Shown: piece by piece, positions 40,215 to 53,912 of the stretch
Position numbering within the stretch: position 1 is the stretch's first letter
Layout of the letters: each line of letters starts with the position of its first letter
Source: Marthasterias glacialis
Taxonomy: Eukaryota; Echinodermata; Asteroidea; Forcipulatida; Asteriidae
Direction: 5' to 3'
Length of the DNA: 64,000 nucleotides
Assembly (NCBI GenBank): GCA_911728455.2
Contig: OU452233.1
Span: forward strand, 7,982,005-8,046,004
Notes under the pieces: model-generated
Told to the model about the DNA's origin: nothing
What the model saw: only the letters and a program-made list of their open reading frames with translations
The model's database searches: none
Made by a program: the position numbers and the translations under genes

Positions 40215-42158
40215 GAGGTCACAAAACTATTTCATGTATGTTTTTTGGGGAAAGGCCATGGTCTCTTTCTGTTTAAAGGACACTTCCATTAGAACCTGGG
40301 AATGCATATTCAAATAATTTAAAGGGGCACTAAGGCCAACGCCACAGCAGTGAACTGGTGAAGGCATATCAAGTAAAGTGGGATTGATGATTTCACTTCT
40401 TGGAGCAAAGGTTGTATCCCCCGAAGTGGATTTTCAGACTTTTTATCCGAGTTCAGACTTTTTTGTCTGCCTGGTGGAAAAAAAAAAGGTAGCTGTTGTT
40501 TTCTTCAGTTGTTAAGAAATCCTGCTCATTGATTCAGTGCTTCTTTTGCACTGTGGATGCTGTTCCAAGAAGCTCCTTGGAATCTTTGAACTCCAGGGAT
40601 TTATCAAGAGGTTGAAATGTCATCGTTTCAACATACCTCCTAAAGTTTGGATCTTAGTTTCAGACCTTTTGTCAGCATTGACTCTCACCTCTGGACATGA
40701 TTCCCGTTTAGATTCAGGAACTTTGCATCAAACAATGAACATGGAACTTCGGAAGCCCTCTCTTATGTAAACTAGGAATTGTTTATCATCTCGGAAGACA
40801 TTTTAGCAAAAATGGACACTGACAATATTTCCTTGCATTTCAAAAACAAAAATTGTATTTGTGATGAACAGTTCACTTGATATTGATTTAATTTGACTTG
40901 TTCTTGATCACTCTAATTTGCAGTTACAAAAACCACAGTGAAATCTTACCAATTTTGACTTCATCCTATCACCCCAGAAATATCCTTCAGACATCCAAAA
41001 GCCCCCCCTCCCCCGAGAAAGAGAAATCTGTCTAGTTTTCAAATTCGTGGAAATAAAAACGGTGAATTCGTTTTGTTTTCTCGGTTGAAAGAAATGTGTG
41101 GCTGACATGAAATCCCAGCCATCGTTTTCATGAAGAAACGATTAAGGCCTTGCGTCAATAAACCTGTTAACGATAAAAAAAAAAAACGTAGCTTTGAACT
41201 TTGCGTAGAGATGTTCATATAGACAGCATTGACAAGATGCTGTATAAAAAAGAAATGATCTTGCAGTAGATAGTATCAGCTAGTTTTTGGTTTTCTTTTT
41301 TTTTTCTTGTAAACTTAACACCAATTATCTCAGGGATTGCCATGTGTTATGTGATTTTACTTAAGTCCAGTTTAGTCTTGAGGATGCAGCATAGATAGAA
41401 ATATTGCAATTTGATTTCAGATGTTGAAATTCTTAATAAAAAAAAAAGGTGGAAGAAGTCGTCTCGAATGCACAAATGTTTACAAAGGGAGAAGAAAAGA
41501 AAGCGATTGTGTTTTTTTTTTATGTTCTATGCATAGATTTTAAGTAAACGAATCCTAGTTTACCATAAAGCTACTTGGTTTGTTACATACGTGTGGGGGC
41601 GGGGGGTAGTGTGTGTGTAGGGGGGGGGGGCTGTGTGGGTGTTATGCTGTGTGTTCCATGATTACACTCAAAATGTGGTTATTGAGTTTGAACAAGTCTC
41701 GTCTTTTTGAGCTGGGGAATTGCTTTTCATTTTTGTAACCTGCTTACTGAAAAGCTTTGAATGTTTTGGAACTCACATTTCAGAATTCATGCGGGAAAAA
41801 CTCAATCCAATACGTCAGAAAACATTTCTGGCAATTTTGTTGAAGCGCTGGGAAGCTTGCGCATTCCTGTGTGTTCCATGAGTGATACTTCCAACCGTGC
41901 AAGTCGGCCATGTTAACTTTGAAATTACTTTTCTCGGGAGCATGTTATATTCGTGAAAAGTTGAGCGTTGCGTAGGAAGACTTCTTTGTCACTAAACCAT
42001 GTTGTGCTTCAGAATAGAAGTTGGATTTGATGATGGCATTACCCTGTCTGGTGCCCCGGGTACCCTTTGACAATGATTGTTCTATAAAGTCTCTTTTCAT
42101 TTAAAAAAAAAAAAAGGGTCACCGACCATTCTTCCCAGCCTTGGTATTGTCACATCAG

Positions 42159-42353
42159 GGTCCAATTTCATAGAGCTGCTTAAGCAGCAAACAGTGCTGA
42201 GAAATTTTCTGCTAAGTAAAAATAAGCAGGATACCAGCCACAAGTTGTACATGTAGAATGGTATTTTGGCTGGTAACCTTAGTCTGGTAAGCACAATTTT
42301 ATTATGCTTGGCTCCTTTTTGTGCCTAAGCAGCTCTTAGAGATTGGGCCCAGG
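42159..42353. repeat. Foldback MITE family F2, reverse copy
   Basis: CCAATTTCATAGAGCTGCTT to AGCAGCTCTTAGAGATTGGG, with GGATACCAGCCACAAGTTGT inside. Confidence 0.8.
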
Positions 42354-43015
42354 TTTTTAACGGAAGAAAAGCGAAATGGGCTTCATCATGGTAAAAATCT
42401 TATACTGTGGAAGACGTTCTTAATCGTGGCTTTGTTGACTGAAAGTTGTTTTTGGAAAAAGACGCCAAAACAACCTTAGTGTATGTGGTGTACATATCAA
42501 CTTCACATTAGTTTGCATACGTTTTATACCTGATAAAAAACAAAACAAATTAACAATTGCAATTTTTTGTAAGAAATTTACTTTAATATCAGTGTGATCT
42601 TTTTGTTTGTTTAAAGACAGAGTACAAAGAGTTTGTTTGTTCCCCACAGGGAGTTTGGATTTGAATGCAGTGTAAGTTCTGGTACATTAAGTACAAATCA
42701 CAGTCGAACAAGTGAACACAAAATTGTTGCTTGATTTATAAATAGATTCAACCCCCCCCCCCCCAAAAAAAAACAACGTTTTTTTTTAAGTATCCGTTGA
42801 GCTGAAACAAAAACCACCAGATGCATACAACTGAGGGAGTATGTTGAAATCTTATTTCAGCTTATTAATTCTTAGCAGTTTTGGGTGTGTTAATTTTCTA
42901 TGAGTGCCTCATGATTGTTATTTATATATTTTGTTTTGTAAATCACCATAAGGTAGATATATCTTACAAAACTTGTTGTTAAAACTGAACCCAAAGCGTC
43001 GAAAGACCAATTCCG

Positions 43016-43192
43016 GGGCCTAATTGCGTGGAGCTGCCTAAGCGCAAAAAGTAGCTAAGCACAAAACAACTTTGCTTACCAGAATGAGGTTACCAGCCAA
43101 ACTACCATGTCACTCGTACCATACGTGACTGGTTTCCTGCATCTTTTCACTTAGCAGCAACTTGTGAAGCGAAATTTATGAAATTGGGCTCG
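43016..43192. repeat. Foldback MITE family F2, forward copy
   Basis: GGAGCTGCCTAAGCGCAAAA to TTATGAAATTGGGCTCGG, with TTACCAGAATGAGGTTACCA inside. Confidence 0.75.
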
Positions 43193-45929
43193 GTCTATCA
43201 GAGATACTGCTAGTCATTTTTTTCCCTTCCATTTTAATGAAATATAGAATGAATTGATTGTTAATTTGTAATGTTTTTTTTTTTCGGATTTATTATCTCC
43301 ATAAGAATGAAATGCAGTCTGAAATATTCAAACCTTTGTGTAGTCGGGTTGCTGCTAAGCTACAGCATTGTTTTTCTTCTGCATCTGTTTTCGCAAAAAA
43401 AAAAAAAAAATAATAATAATAATAAATTTATAGTGACGTTTGTTAAGCATAGTTAATTCCCAGATTTTGACTTTGGGGAAGTTGGGAATGTCGGATTAGG
43501 TTCGGTAATGCTGGTTAAGCACAACAATTCGTTAGGCACGGATAGGTCTTGGTACAGACCCCCCTTGCACTGCTGTCACACGCAGCCACTGTCTGCCCAT
43601 GGTCTGCCATTTTAGGAGTCAAATTACATGGAAAGAAAGGATGCATGCCTAACCACATGCATATCCTCTAAAATGCGCACTCCACGGTAACACACGGGAA
43701 TCTGACTTCTGAAAATGGCGCAACCAAGAAGCACGGCAGGCGATTTGGGTCAGTGAAAGGAAGAAGGAGCTGCACTGGGTTAAGGGCTTGTCTTAAGTGA
43801 GACGTCGTCTCCGTGTAGGCTGGGGACTAGAGCTAGTTGGAATACATTGCAAGTAGGATGAAGATGTGTAACTAGTTTGGGTTATGGATGTCTCTGTAGT
43901 GATCCACCGAACTAGTGTGTTGACGAGTGAAAGCATAAAATGTGAATGCTGGTCGCCGTGTATCATTTGTGACGAAATGGAACGTTGGGCACTGTTTCGG
44001 GAAGTGTTGTGTAGCAACCTTATTGGCGAAGCAAACACTTGGGGTAACCAGTTAAAAGAAATTCATAATAGACTACATTTACAGGGATACCAGTTTTCAG
44101 GCAATAGCCTGAATTCAGGCCTTTTCTTGTGAAATTATGGACTTGAGTTCAGGCTTTTTCATGTAGAATGAGGGTGTCTATGCACAATGTTCAGGCTCTG
44201 TACAACAACCTGACTGGCGTCCTTGCATTTATGATTCAAAGAGGTCGAGCATTGAGTCAAAAACCTTGTTTTGTCCAAAGTGGCTTCTGGCTCAAATAAG
44301 TAGGAAGTATCACTCTATCATCTTGGTCATGTCCCCAATGTTCAACAGCAATCGTTAACACTGATTTTTTATCCTCTTTAAAGGAAACAGTCTACTTTCC
44401 CCCGCCCAGCCTCCATTTCGTTACATTGCTTTAGATGGAAGGAAAACAAGGTGGCGCTCAGTGACAAGAAACATTGTCAAACGTGCTGTCCTGTTTTACC
44501 CCCCAAAAACTAAAAATAATAATAAATGAGCATGTAGCAGTTTTTGACATCTTTCACCTGGTTGAGTTGCTACCGTTGTTTAGGTTTTTACAATTTAGGG
44601 TATTAGTAATATAGTGTTTTTGTATGGGGTTGTTTTTTTTTCACCACTAATTGTTTGTTATGATATCTTTGTGTTGTTTCCCTAACGTCTCGTCGTGACA
44701 TAACATAATGTTCCACCATAACTTGTCTCACTTGATCACACTTTTAAGTTTATAAGTATGTTTATACAATAAGTAATAAATTTGTGACCAACATTTAGCA
44801 GAAAACCTGACAAAAAAATGTAAAAAGAAGAAAAAAAAATAAGGAAAAAAAAAAAAATAAGACTGAATGACAGAACATTTTGTACTCACAAATTGTATTT
44901 ACTTGTTTCAGCTTGACTCTATTGGAAGTAGCCAGGTTGAACTTTGTATATTGTAAAAAAAAACTAATTTTTTCTGATGTTTTAGATAAAACATTAAGAT
45001 GGTAGAATATTGTGTATCTAAAGTCAGATATTGTATTAAAAAGATGATGTAATATTTTTGTTTCTGTGAATTGTCACAGAGGTCATAGCTGCAATTTTGT
45101 TTTTTCGTTAAGAGAAAAAAAAAACATGTTAAAGCAGATCTGGTTTATTTGAATCTAATGCAGTTGTATGAAATTCAGAAAATTCTGTGCATACAATTTT
45201 TTTTTTTTTTTGCATTTTGTCGTTTTTTTTATTGCTCACGTCTCTAACGTGCGACTCTCCGGTCGGTCGTGCAAAGAAGACGACGATAAGTCATTCCTCT
45301 GTGTGCATAGTGTTTAGACTGTATCCGGGTTAGGAATAGATTACTGTTTAAAAAGGAAAAAAAAAGTTGTTTTAGACGGTCAACACAAACAGATGGAGAA
45401 TGTAGTGTCTATCTTTTCCTGTTTTTATAATAGCTTTTTGGATTGATTTATACAAGTAATGAGGAGGTTTGCACATTTCATTTTTTCAAGAATTGAATAT
45501 TATTGAAGGTAGTTTCTTACTTTTTTCCTCTCAATTTGGTATAATTGTACATTGTCACTTTATTTATGAAATACATATTTATTGCAAAAGCAAACACTTG
45601 AAGATGACATTGTCTCGACTCTCATTAATGTTATCTTTGCAACCATCGGTCAAAAAAAACAAGACGACGTACCCCTTCTTACTTATAACTCCTTGACTTC
45701 GGAATTTCTGCATGTGTATGGACGGAATTGTTTGTTTGTCATTTTGATACTGTACAAAATCAAGGGCCATAAATGGCTTTGCTGTCCATTTGAGTTGTGC
45801 GCGTGCAGCCATAAATGGACTCAACGGAGTGAAAGAGTCAAGTTAAACTAGGGAAGCTAAAAAAACAAAAAACAAATAGCCAAATTTTCTTTGCTCACCC
45901 CAACTAATATATATATTTATACATATATG

Positions 45930-46080
45930 ACTGGAGCCCCCACAATCAAAGAGGTTTGGCATTGCACAAGACCACCCTCCAACATAGAGCTGGTTAGCTC
46001 AGTTGGTTAGAGCGCACATACGATATTCGAGAGGTCACGGGTTCGAGTCAAGGAACAGCCAAATCTTTGCTCACCCCAAT
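45930..46080 (+). repeat. tRNA-derived SINE, second copy
   Basis: Same family as 9295-9447. The tRNA-like head at 45988-46060 has D-arm TTAGCTCAGTTGGTTAGAGC and box B GGGTTCGAGTC; its anticodon arm has lost pairing (CACATACGATATTCG). Preceded by CAAAGAGGTTTGGCATTGCA, as in the first copy. Confidence 0.75.
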
Positions 46081-47247
46081 TTTTTGATAAAAAAGAGCTT
46101 TGTTCCCCAAAACGTCAAAGCTCAACCCTGTCACTTTTACGTAAACTGGGGAAATTTGTCCCCTCCGCAAAAACAAAAACCAATGCTTACTCCTTGTAAT
46201 ATTTCAAGCAAGTTGGAGAAGTTAGGGTCAACAAAATGATGAGACTTGCCCTCTTGTGATTTTGACATCAAATTGGAGGAGCTTATCGCTTCTGTCAAAT
46301 CAAAGACTTAAGTCTTTGATTTGACCCTGAGCAAATCTGAGAAGTTGACTCCAAAATCCCTTTAATTTGAGATAAATTTAGAGACAACTTTTGGTTTGGT
46401 CCAACTTGTTGCATTAGTTATCCCCCGAATAATAAATACAAATAAATAAAAATACATAACAATAAATAAATGACCAGGCTGACCTTGTCGAGACATCGAG
46501 GCATTTTATAGCAATTAAAAAACATGCTTATTGACAAAGCGATGACACCCAAGTTTTTTCCTCAATTGCAAAACTTTATTTCAGAAAATCTGTTTACATT
46601 TGCACATCAATATAACAAAAGAAAAAAAAACAAACAATGCAGTATACAATGTTTAACAAGCAATTACTCATTAACACAAAAGTCAAAGGATAACACAGGA
46701 CTATGTGGTTTGTGATAATGTATAGCATATTAGGAAGTTTTAGATGCACGTAATATACGTGTAATGTGAATGGTAGCATGTGAAATTTTCTTGTATCACA
46801 CAATGCAACATTCTCACACTCGTATTAGTGTAATAAACCTTTGCGAGTTGTATGTAGATCTGAATAATGTCTGGTACAATGACTTGCTTAGTCACAAGTG
46901 ACCACTTAAACTTGATTTTCCTCAGACTAGAGACATTTTCTATGTCACATGGATGGGGGCAATCTTTTTGTGCAGTTACATACATGTAAGAGATGGTGAA
47001 CACCCATACACAATGTGTTCACATGCTGAAAAGTGTGCCCAGTTTTTAATTTTTTCTCTTTACTCAGACGACAGATTGAGCACAAATTTTCACAGTTTTT
47101 TTTTTCTTCATGTATACACTGTGAAGCACACAAAGTAAGACCACTGCACTATCAGCTTTACCAATCCTGTATTTTACCTTTAAAGGAAAAATAATGATCT
47201 TCAGTTGGCAAAATGACTGACATGTAGTCTGGATGCCCTTGTTCTAC

Positions 47248-47248
47248 T

Positions 47249-47312
<64 letters not shown>
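47248..47312 (+). repeat. TTTC microsatellite
   Basis: Uninterrupted (CTTT)n of about 16 units. Confidence 0.95.
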
Positions 47313-47938
47313 ATACCATTCTGTAACAAATGCAACAATTTCCATCAATCTCCAGACAAATACGTACTTGCTTTAAATAATACTAATTTTCTGGATAACT
47401 ACGCACGTGTTGATGCTGGTTTGCAAGGAAGTTAAAGCTTCAATCCCGGTCATATCTCGTTGGGCCTCCCACCCCTTCCCTGCCCCTGATGAACATTGGC
47501 TCTCACTGCGCAGTCTGCACAACTCCAGTTGGGATAAACAACACTGAGTAGGGGAGCGAGGGACGGGGGAGAGTTTTATGATTTTCTGTCTCAGTGGCCC
47601 AAGTATTTTGGCCGGGATTGTAGATGGTGTAAAATATACATAATACATGTCTTATATGCACTGCTTGAACAATTAAAAGAAAATAATAAAATTTATATAT
47701 ATACATGCATGCATGCAATGATTAAAATCTTTGCAGATAATATCGTCGCTTCGGTGCAAAAACGTTGTATCTCGCACGAAAATGATATGTGCATGAACGG
47801 TTTTGTGTGGACATCTGGGTTATTTTATGCATGATATGAAGTTTTTTCAAACTTGCGTGTAACGAGATTTTTTGCACTGACGTGACGATAATTATGTGAA
47901 TACAGGAATCTATTAAACTACCAGTAGTTTAATATGGT

Positions 47939-48545
47939 TAAATGTAGCGCTTACGACATCTGCTCTAGAATGTGGGGGGTCGTGGGTTCGAATACCACTT
48001 GAGTATCCTGTGGAAGACAGGACTTGGTTAAAACTAGCAGTTAAAGACACCTGCTCTAGAATGCGGGGGTCAGGGGTTTGATTCCCACTTTAGTATCCTG
48101 TGGATGGCAGGACTCTGTTAAATCTAGCAGTTAAAAACACCTGCTCTAGAATATCGAGGTTGTGGGTTCGAATCCTATCCAAACATCCTGTAGAGGACAG
48201 GACACTGTTAAATCTAGCAGTTAAAACGTCTCGTCTAGATTGTGGGGGTCGTGGGTTCGAATCCCACTTGAGTATTATGTGGAGGACAGGAATCCAATAA
48301 ATCTAGCAGTTAAAGACATCTGTGCTAGAATGTGGGGGTTGGCGGTTCGAATCCCACTTGAGTATCCTGTGGAGGACAGGAATTGGATAAATCGAGCAGT
48401 TAAAGACATCTGCTCTAGATAGAAGTGGGTGTCGTGGATTCGAATCCCACACGAGTATCCTGCAGCTAAATCTAGCAGCTAAAAAAGACATCTGCTGGAT
48501 AATGTGGGGGTCATGAGTTTGAATCCCACCTGAATATTCTTTGGA
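47939..48545 (+). repeat. Tandem array of seven tRNA-like units (period about 87-93 bp)
   Basis: Each unit contains AAATCTAGCAGTTAAAGACA, CTGCTCTAGAATGTGGGGGT, a box B (GGGTTCGAATCCCAC or a variant) and GTATCCTGTGGAGGACAGGA. Box B-like cores fall near 47984, 48074, 48164, 48251, 48344, 48436 and 48520. The T-arm GTGGG/CCCAC pairs in most units, and box A and the acceptor stem are degenerate. It could be a tRNA-derived satellite or a decayed tRNA cluster. Confidence 0.75.
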
Positions 48546-49165
48546 GGACAGAATTTAGACTGCACTGAGTTTACAGTGCCTATATCACATCAGTGCATGG
48601 GTAAGAGATCCCTAAAGGTCATAACCTCTATTTTGCTAAAAAATTCATAACACTCATTAAATCTACACAAAGCACAAACAAAACAATTACACACGATCTG
48701 GCAAGTTTGATCTGCTCCCGAACATAGCAGCCTTGGTCCCAAAGTCTTGTTCAAAAGTTGGAACTACATGTTTCCTGCTATAGTTTAATCCTTTTAAACA
48801 GTAAATTAAGCTCAAGTTCAACCCTGGTATTAAAGAACATTAACCGATAAAAGACACAACAAAAATTGAATGGAATGTTGTTTTTACTTACTGTGAATTA
48901 ACCGTGTCCAACAGCAATTTCTGACTATCAATTAACGACCATATAAAAAATAAGGAAGTAAGTTGCATCCTTACATGTTTTAAAACATAGAAGACTGTTT
49001 TGTGAGAACAAAATGAACTTTAATATATCAACACTCAGTGAAATTCAGGAGAGCTCTTCGCTCACACACCGCAAAACCTTTGTATTTGTTTTTGTACATC
49101 TTGCACTTCCCCATTTTAAAGAAGGCACCGTGCATATACTGATATTGGCGTGTAATGGCCAAACA

Positions 49166-49390
49166 GTCCAGTGCATGCCCACAGGACTTGAAGCTCTGGT
49201 GGATAAGTCATTGGGGTGTGGGTTCAAATCCCGGGCATGACACTTGTGTCCTGTAATTGCTTCTAAACACTCAGGAGTAAATGGGTACCTGTGAGGGCAG
49301 AGATGGTTCATGTGATTGATTTAGCTTGGTGCGCTACATACTTAGCAGCACGGGCTGCATTACTCCCCTGGGAGCTGAGATGGTTCTAAG
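49166..49390 (+). repeat. tRNA-Leu-like SINE, 5'-truncated
   Basis: Contains GACTTGAAGCTCTGGTGGAT, box B GGGTTCAAATCCC, GCATGACACTTGTGTCCT, then a body unlike the other copies (AAATGGGTACCTGTGAGGGC). Box A is missing. Confidence 0.65.
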
Positions 49391-49663
49391 GAATGAAATA
49401 AAATGGCCAAAAGTGACTGCAGTAAATGTGAGTGTCAAAATTGGCGGGTACCAGCGCTTTGTCGAAATTGGTGGATACCGGTGGTTTACAATTGTCCATT
49501 ATTATCATCACCATGCTGAGGGCATTTCCAAAGTAACAATGTACGCTTGAATGACAAACGTGGTGTTCTGAATGATTTAAAACGTGCAAATATGTGAATT
49601 GGCAAAACATCATGTCACAATAAACCTTCAGAAAACCGGCTTTCCTGATTCCTCTGGTAGGGG

Positions 49664-49857
49664 AACAATTTCATAGAGCTGCTTAAGCACAAAAAGTAGT
49701 TTAGCACAACAAAACTATGCTTACCAGAATAAGGTTACCGTCCAAACTTCCATGTCACATGTACAATTTTTGACTGGTATCCTGCTCATTTCTGCTTAGC
49801 AGAACATTTTTAAGCAATATTTTCTGCTTAAGCAGCTCTATGAAATTGGGTCCTGGT
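49664..49857. repeat. Foldback MITE family F2, forward copy
   Basis: AATTTCATAGAGCTGCTTAA to AAGCAGCTCTATGAAATTGG, a near-perfect inverted end pair. Confidence 0.85.
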
Positions 49858-52127
49858 GTCTCCCCTGCCCTGATAATCTGAGCGTGGTGTTAAAAATCCC
49901 AAATCAACAATTGAAGCAAAATTTACGCAGCCTGTAAACTGACAAGAATGCTGCCCTCACACTAATGCCCAACGATTTCCATCTACATATCCAAATTGTG
50001 AGTTCTTGATACACAGAGATCGAGGGCAAAGCTTGTGCATAACCCAAAATGAAAACATTTCATTTAGTATTAACCTTCATGGGTAGTCTTCTCAGTGAGG
50101 TGGTGATAATGGCCACCAAATGAGCGAAGTGGTTACTTAAAGTAGCGAGGTTGGACGCCTCGCATTTGAATTGCCAGGGGAAACACTGCTTATGGTCAAT
50201 GTAATGTATGTCGCCCTCACTCATTTGAAATTCAGAAACACTGCTTTCATATGCGTACAGATAATGCATTATATACAGCAGCTTTGCAGGTTACATCATC
50301 ATTTACAATGGTCTCTGTACTGAATTTATCAATCGGACGGAATTTCAAACATTTTTTTTCGAGTTTCTCTTTATTTATATCAACACAATCAGAAAAACTT
50401 AAATGTTTAAGACTATTTTACAAGAATGAGACGGACTTATTGTGGAATGGAATACCTTTGTACTTAGTACTTTATAGTTGGCGGACGGAATCTGCAGCGG
50501 GCTTGATCTGCTCCTCTACGCGTCAGTCAGGAATGTTATACCGCCCTCTGGAGTGTCTTGCTTGTTCTGATGGCGTCTCAGTTTCACCTGAATATCATTT
50601 TAATAATAAATGTTAACTTTGTGATAAAGACAAGGGCGAGGTGTACAAAACTTTGAACAGGATTTTCAAGTTTTCTGCGTAGCTACGTTTTTTAAAGTCT
50701 TTTTGGTGACTTTTCTTGAACTCCTTCCTGTATTGCATAGTCATCAGCCTCTTGTCTCGTCTCGTTATGTTTGGGGCTTCATTGTTATTTATATTTTTAT
50801 TATTTATTATTTGACCAATACAAATCAAACAATTATTACACAGAACAAGTACATGAACACGGAACAAAAAGTAAACCAAAGCAAGTAACCAAGAAAACAA
50901 ATAAATAAGTAATTAAAAAAATAATAAAAAACAAAACAAAACAAACAAACAAACATGAAAATAAACATTTATTTTACTTTTGTGGCTCCCCAGCCCACGT
51001 AACTGCAAAATTGTTCTTGGTTATTTGTTTTTGTCATGCATGTTTTTGTTATTCTGTCAATTCTGCCGTGTTTAGGTTTTTAATTTATTTACTTACTTTG
51101 GGTTTTTTTCTTCTCAAGATCGTCTTTATTGCTTTATTTTAGTCCTTGTGCATTTTGTGTTGTTTTGGTCCATTTAATAATAATAATAATAATACAGTAG
51201 TAATTCAAAAGTGCTTGTTTCTCAATTGTCTATGTTATGTCTCTAAAAATGATAAATGGCGTTGTTCAGTTTTCTACGACACTAAAAGAAATGAAGACTA
51301 AACATTGTTTCACCCCATTTTTCTATGACATTTTCAGAGAGTAAATGGTGTTTTCCGTATTTTTTCTCCATGGCATTTAGAAACAAAGAATAAAGAAGGC
51401 AACCAAGTGATTTTCTGCAAGAATCTGCTTGTCAAATTGCAAAAGCCAGAGCTGGGGTACCAGTGGGTTTCAATAAAGAGATTTGTCTTCTGCTCACAAC
51501 TGTTCATAAAACATGTATTAGACGTAGTAATTGCATAATTCTTTTGTCTATTACCCTTTTACATAATACAGCGGGCAGATGAAGGGGATGTGCCTTCAAT
51601 GATACAACAGGGCTCGAATTTGGAGGAAAAATCCACAAGACCGAGGGGGCTTGTAGCTCAAACATTTTACTGGACCAGAAATCTTTTCACAAGACCAGAA
51701 TCAAAGTGAGAAAAAAAACTATCTAACAAGTTTAGCATATAAACTGTTTAAAATAAATAAATAAATAAATAAACAAATAAAAGAAAGAAAGAAGATTTAC
51801 CTAATTTGTTGAAGGGTAAGTACATGTGTACTTCAATACTTGACAATATTTATCCGTTATTCGTCATTTGTTTTTCCCACAGATATTACATATAGAGGTA
51901 TTATAATTCAATTGAAAAAACTTGACTGCTAGACTTATCCAGTCATGAGTTTACTGGCCCTTTACAAGCACGGAGTCTGGCACACACTTTTACAATTTAG
52001 AAAATTGCTTGATACTCTACTTTTATTTTTTCAAAGGACAAATCTGCGATGGCCCTATATCATATAGCCAGAGATCTTTCTCATGACGTACACGTAATCA
52101 CAGTGTGCCAAATTCCATGCTTGTATC

Positions 52128-52307
52128 AAGCCTGATTGCTTCGTTCTTGAAAGGGCAAGGGCACCAAGGCATTTTCTCCATGGTAAAGGGCACCTGTACG
52201 AGGAACTTGTACATTTCTAGTGGAACATATTTCAAGGGCACCAAGGCAATGACCAGGGGCAACAGAGGCAATCGTCTCCATTGCCTCCGTGAAGTATCAG
52301 GCCTGCT
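52128..52307. repeat. Foldback MITE family F3, reverse copy
   Basis: AAGCCTGATTGCTTCGTTCT to CCGTGAAGTATCAGGCCTG; reverse of 38545-38718. Confidence 0.8.
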
Positions 52308-53582
52308 GCATCATCAAAGGCACAATTCCCGTGTCGTGAATATTTCCCCCTTAGATCTACCCTGTTACACCGATGTGTAATAAAGCTGTACACACAGTAC
52401 TTTCCAAACCCCTTCTGTCGTCGTTGCAGGAGCTCCAAAGCACTGAGTAGGCACTGGTACATGGGCAAAACCAAAAGTCTTCATAAATTTCAACCCAGCA
52501 TGGTGTGCTTTTCGAATTGTGCCAATGAAACAACAGAGACATATAGTTCATTGTACAAAATGTATACCGCACACCCACATGACCCAGATCTTTCTCACTT
52601 GATTGGTGGAACACGCTTGTCACGTGTCATACTTTATTTTGCCATGTATTTGCATGATTTACTGCCGCGACATTGGCGCGTGATACATTGATTAATTTTT
52701 GGATGGTGTACTTAAGTTTTTCGGTGCTTATTTCGCAGTATCGTTCCCAAAATAATCGTTCTCGCCTAATCGTCCAAACAAGGTAAAGCCGAGTCAGGAC
52801 GGAGACAAGGTTGGTGTCTACATGGAGTGTGCGGGGTGGACGATTTTCTGTTTCTATTTTCTGTTTATTGTGAAAAAAAAATAAAAAATTCTAGGCGTGA
52901 GGTTATAATACAAAACAAACATTGAATGCATTCTGGTCATGCAGTGTCGCAGAATTAATCACTCGGTTAGAATCTGGCTGTTTCATTTCACTTCATGATT
53001 ACATTCTGTGACAATGCACTCACATGCATTCAATAATACACTCACATGCATTCAATATTTATATATTGTGTTATAGCAGTCTGCAATGTACACATTTACA
53101 CAAACCCCCAAAACACTTTGGACAAGTCTATTTACACTGCATGGGTGAATCATGTCTCAAACAACCCAAAGACAAACACAGTAAAAAGATGGAAGTCTAT
53201 ACAGGCTCTTTTTTTGTCTGGTTTTGTGTACCGTTGCTACGGCAACCAAACGGTCAAATTTGCGCAAGGCTGCTTGCTTGGCCCACTCAGCCAATTTAAA
53301 CACACAAATGCATTGTTTAGGGGGTACATCCCCCAGTACTGCAATGGTGAATGCTGATGTACATGTATGTTCATACATGTACATATCAAATGTACACGAA
53401 CCACTTGATAGACTAGGAGCATGGGCCGGAATAAACGCGACTGCTAAACTGTCATTACATCCAAGGTTTGACTGTATACAATAATAGAACTTACACAGTA
53501 GAACACTTCTAGGTAGTCATGGTAGTATGTGGTCTCAAATTGTGTGTTTTTTGTTTATTTTTGTTATTTTAATTTTTTTTTA

Positions 53583-53912
53583 TGCAAGTCGTTGGACACA
53601 CAAGGCCAGTAAGGCACAGGAGGTGTGGGCTACAGATCAACTGTTTTTCCCAGGGGCCATTGCTACCTACTCCTGGGGCTGAAACAGGGTTACCCCCCTT
53701 TACAGTCCGTAAGGATGTAGGCTTGGGTATCATCCATCAGAAGCCTGGCTGGTAGAGCAGAAGGCTCTACCTCCCCAACTTTTACGAAGCAATTATGGTC
53801 AAGTGCCTTGCTCAAGGACACAAGTGTCATGACTGGGACTCGAACCCACACTCCGATGACTCAACCACCAGAGCTTGAGTCTGACGCACTAACCACTTGG
53901 CCACGACACGCC
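53583..53912 (-). repeat. tRNA-Leu-like SINE
   Basis: Minus-strand head GGCGTGTCGTGGCCAAGTGG...GGGTTCGAGTCCCAGTCATG; the body matches 15086-15431, including TACATCCTTACGGACTGTAA (one copy only). Confidence 0.85.

Noticed and set aside
47939-48545. CRISPR-like reading of the regular repeats
   Set aside because: Eukaryotic context, repeats are whole tRNA-like units, and there are no unique spacers of constant length.
50251-50616. 121-aa open frame in the intergenic region
   Set aside because: No family motif, no splice context and ordinary AT-rich composition; consistent with chance.
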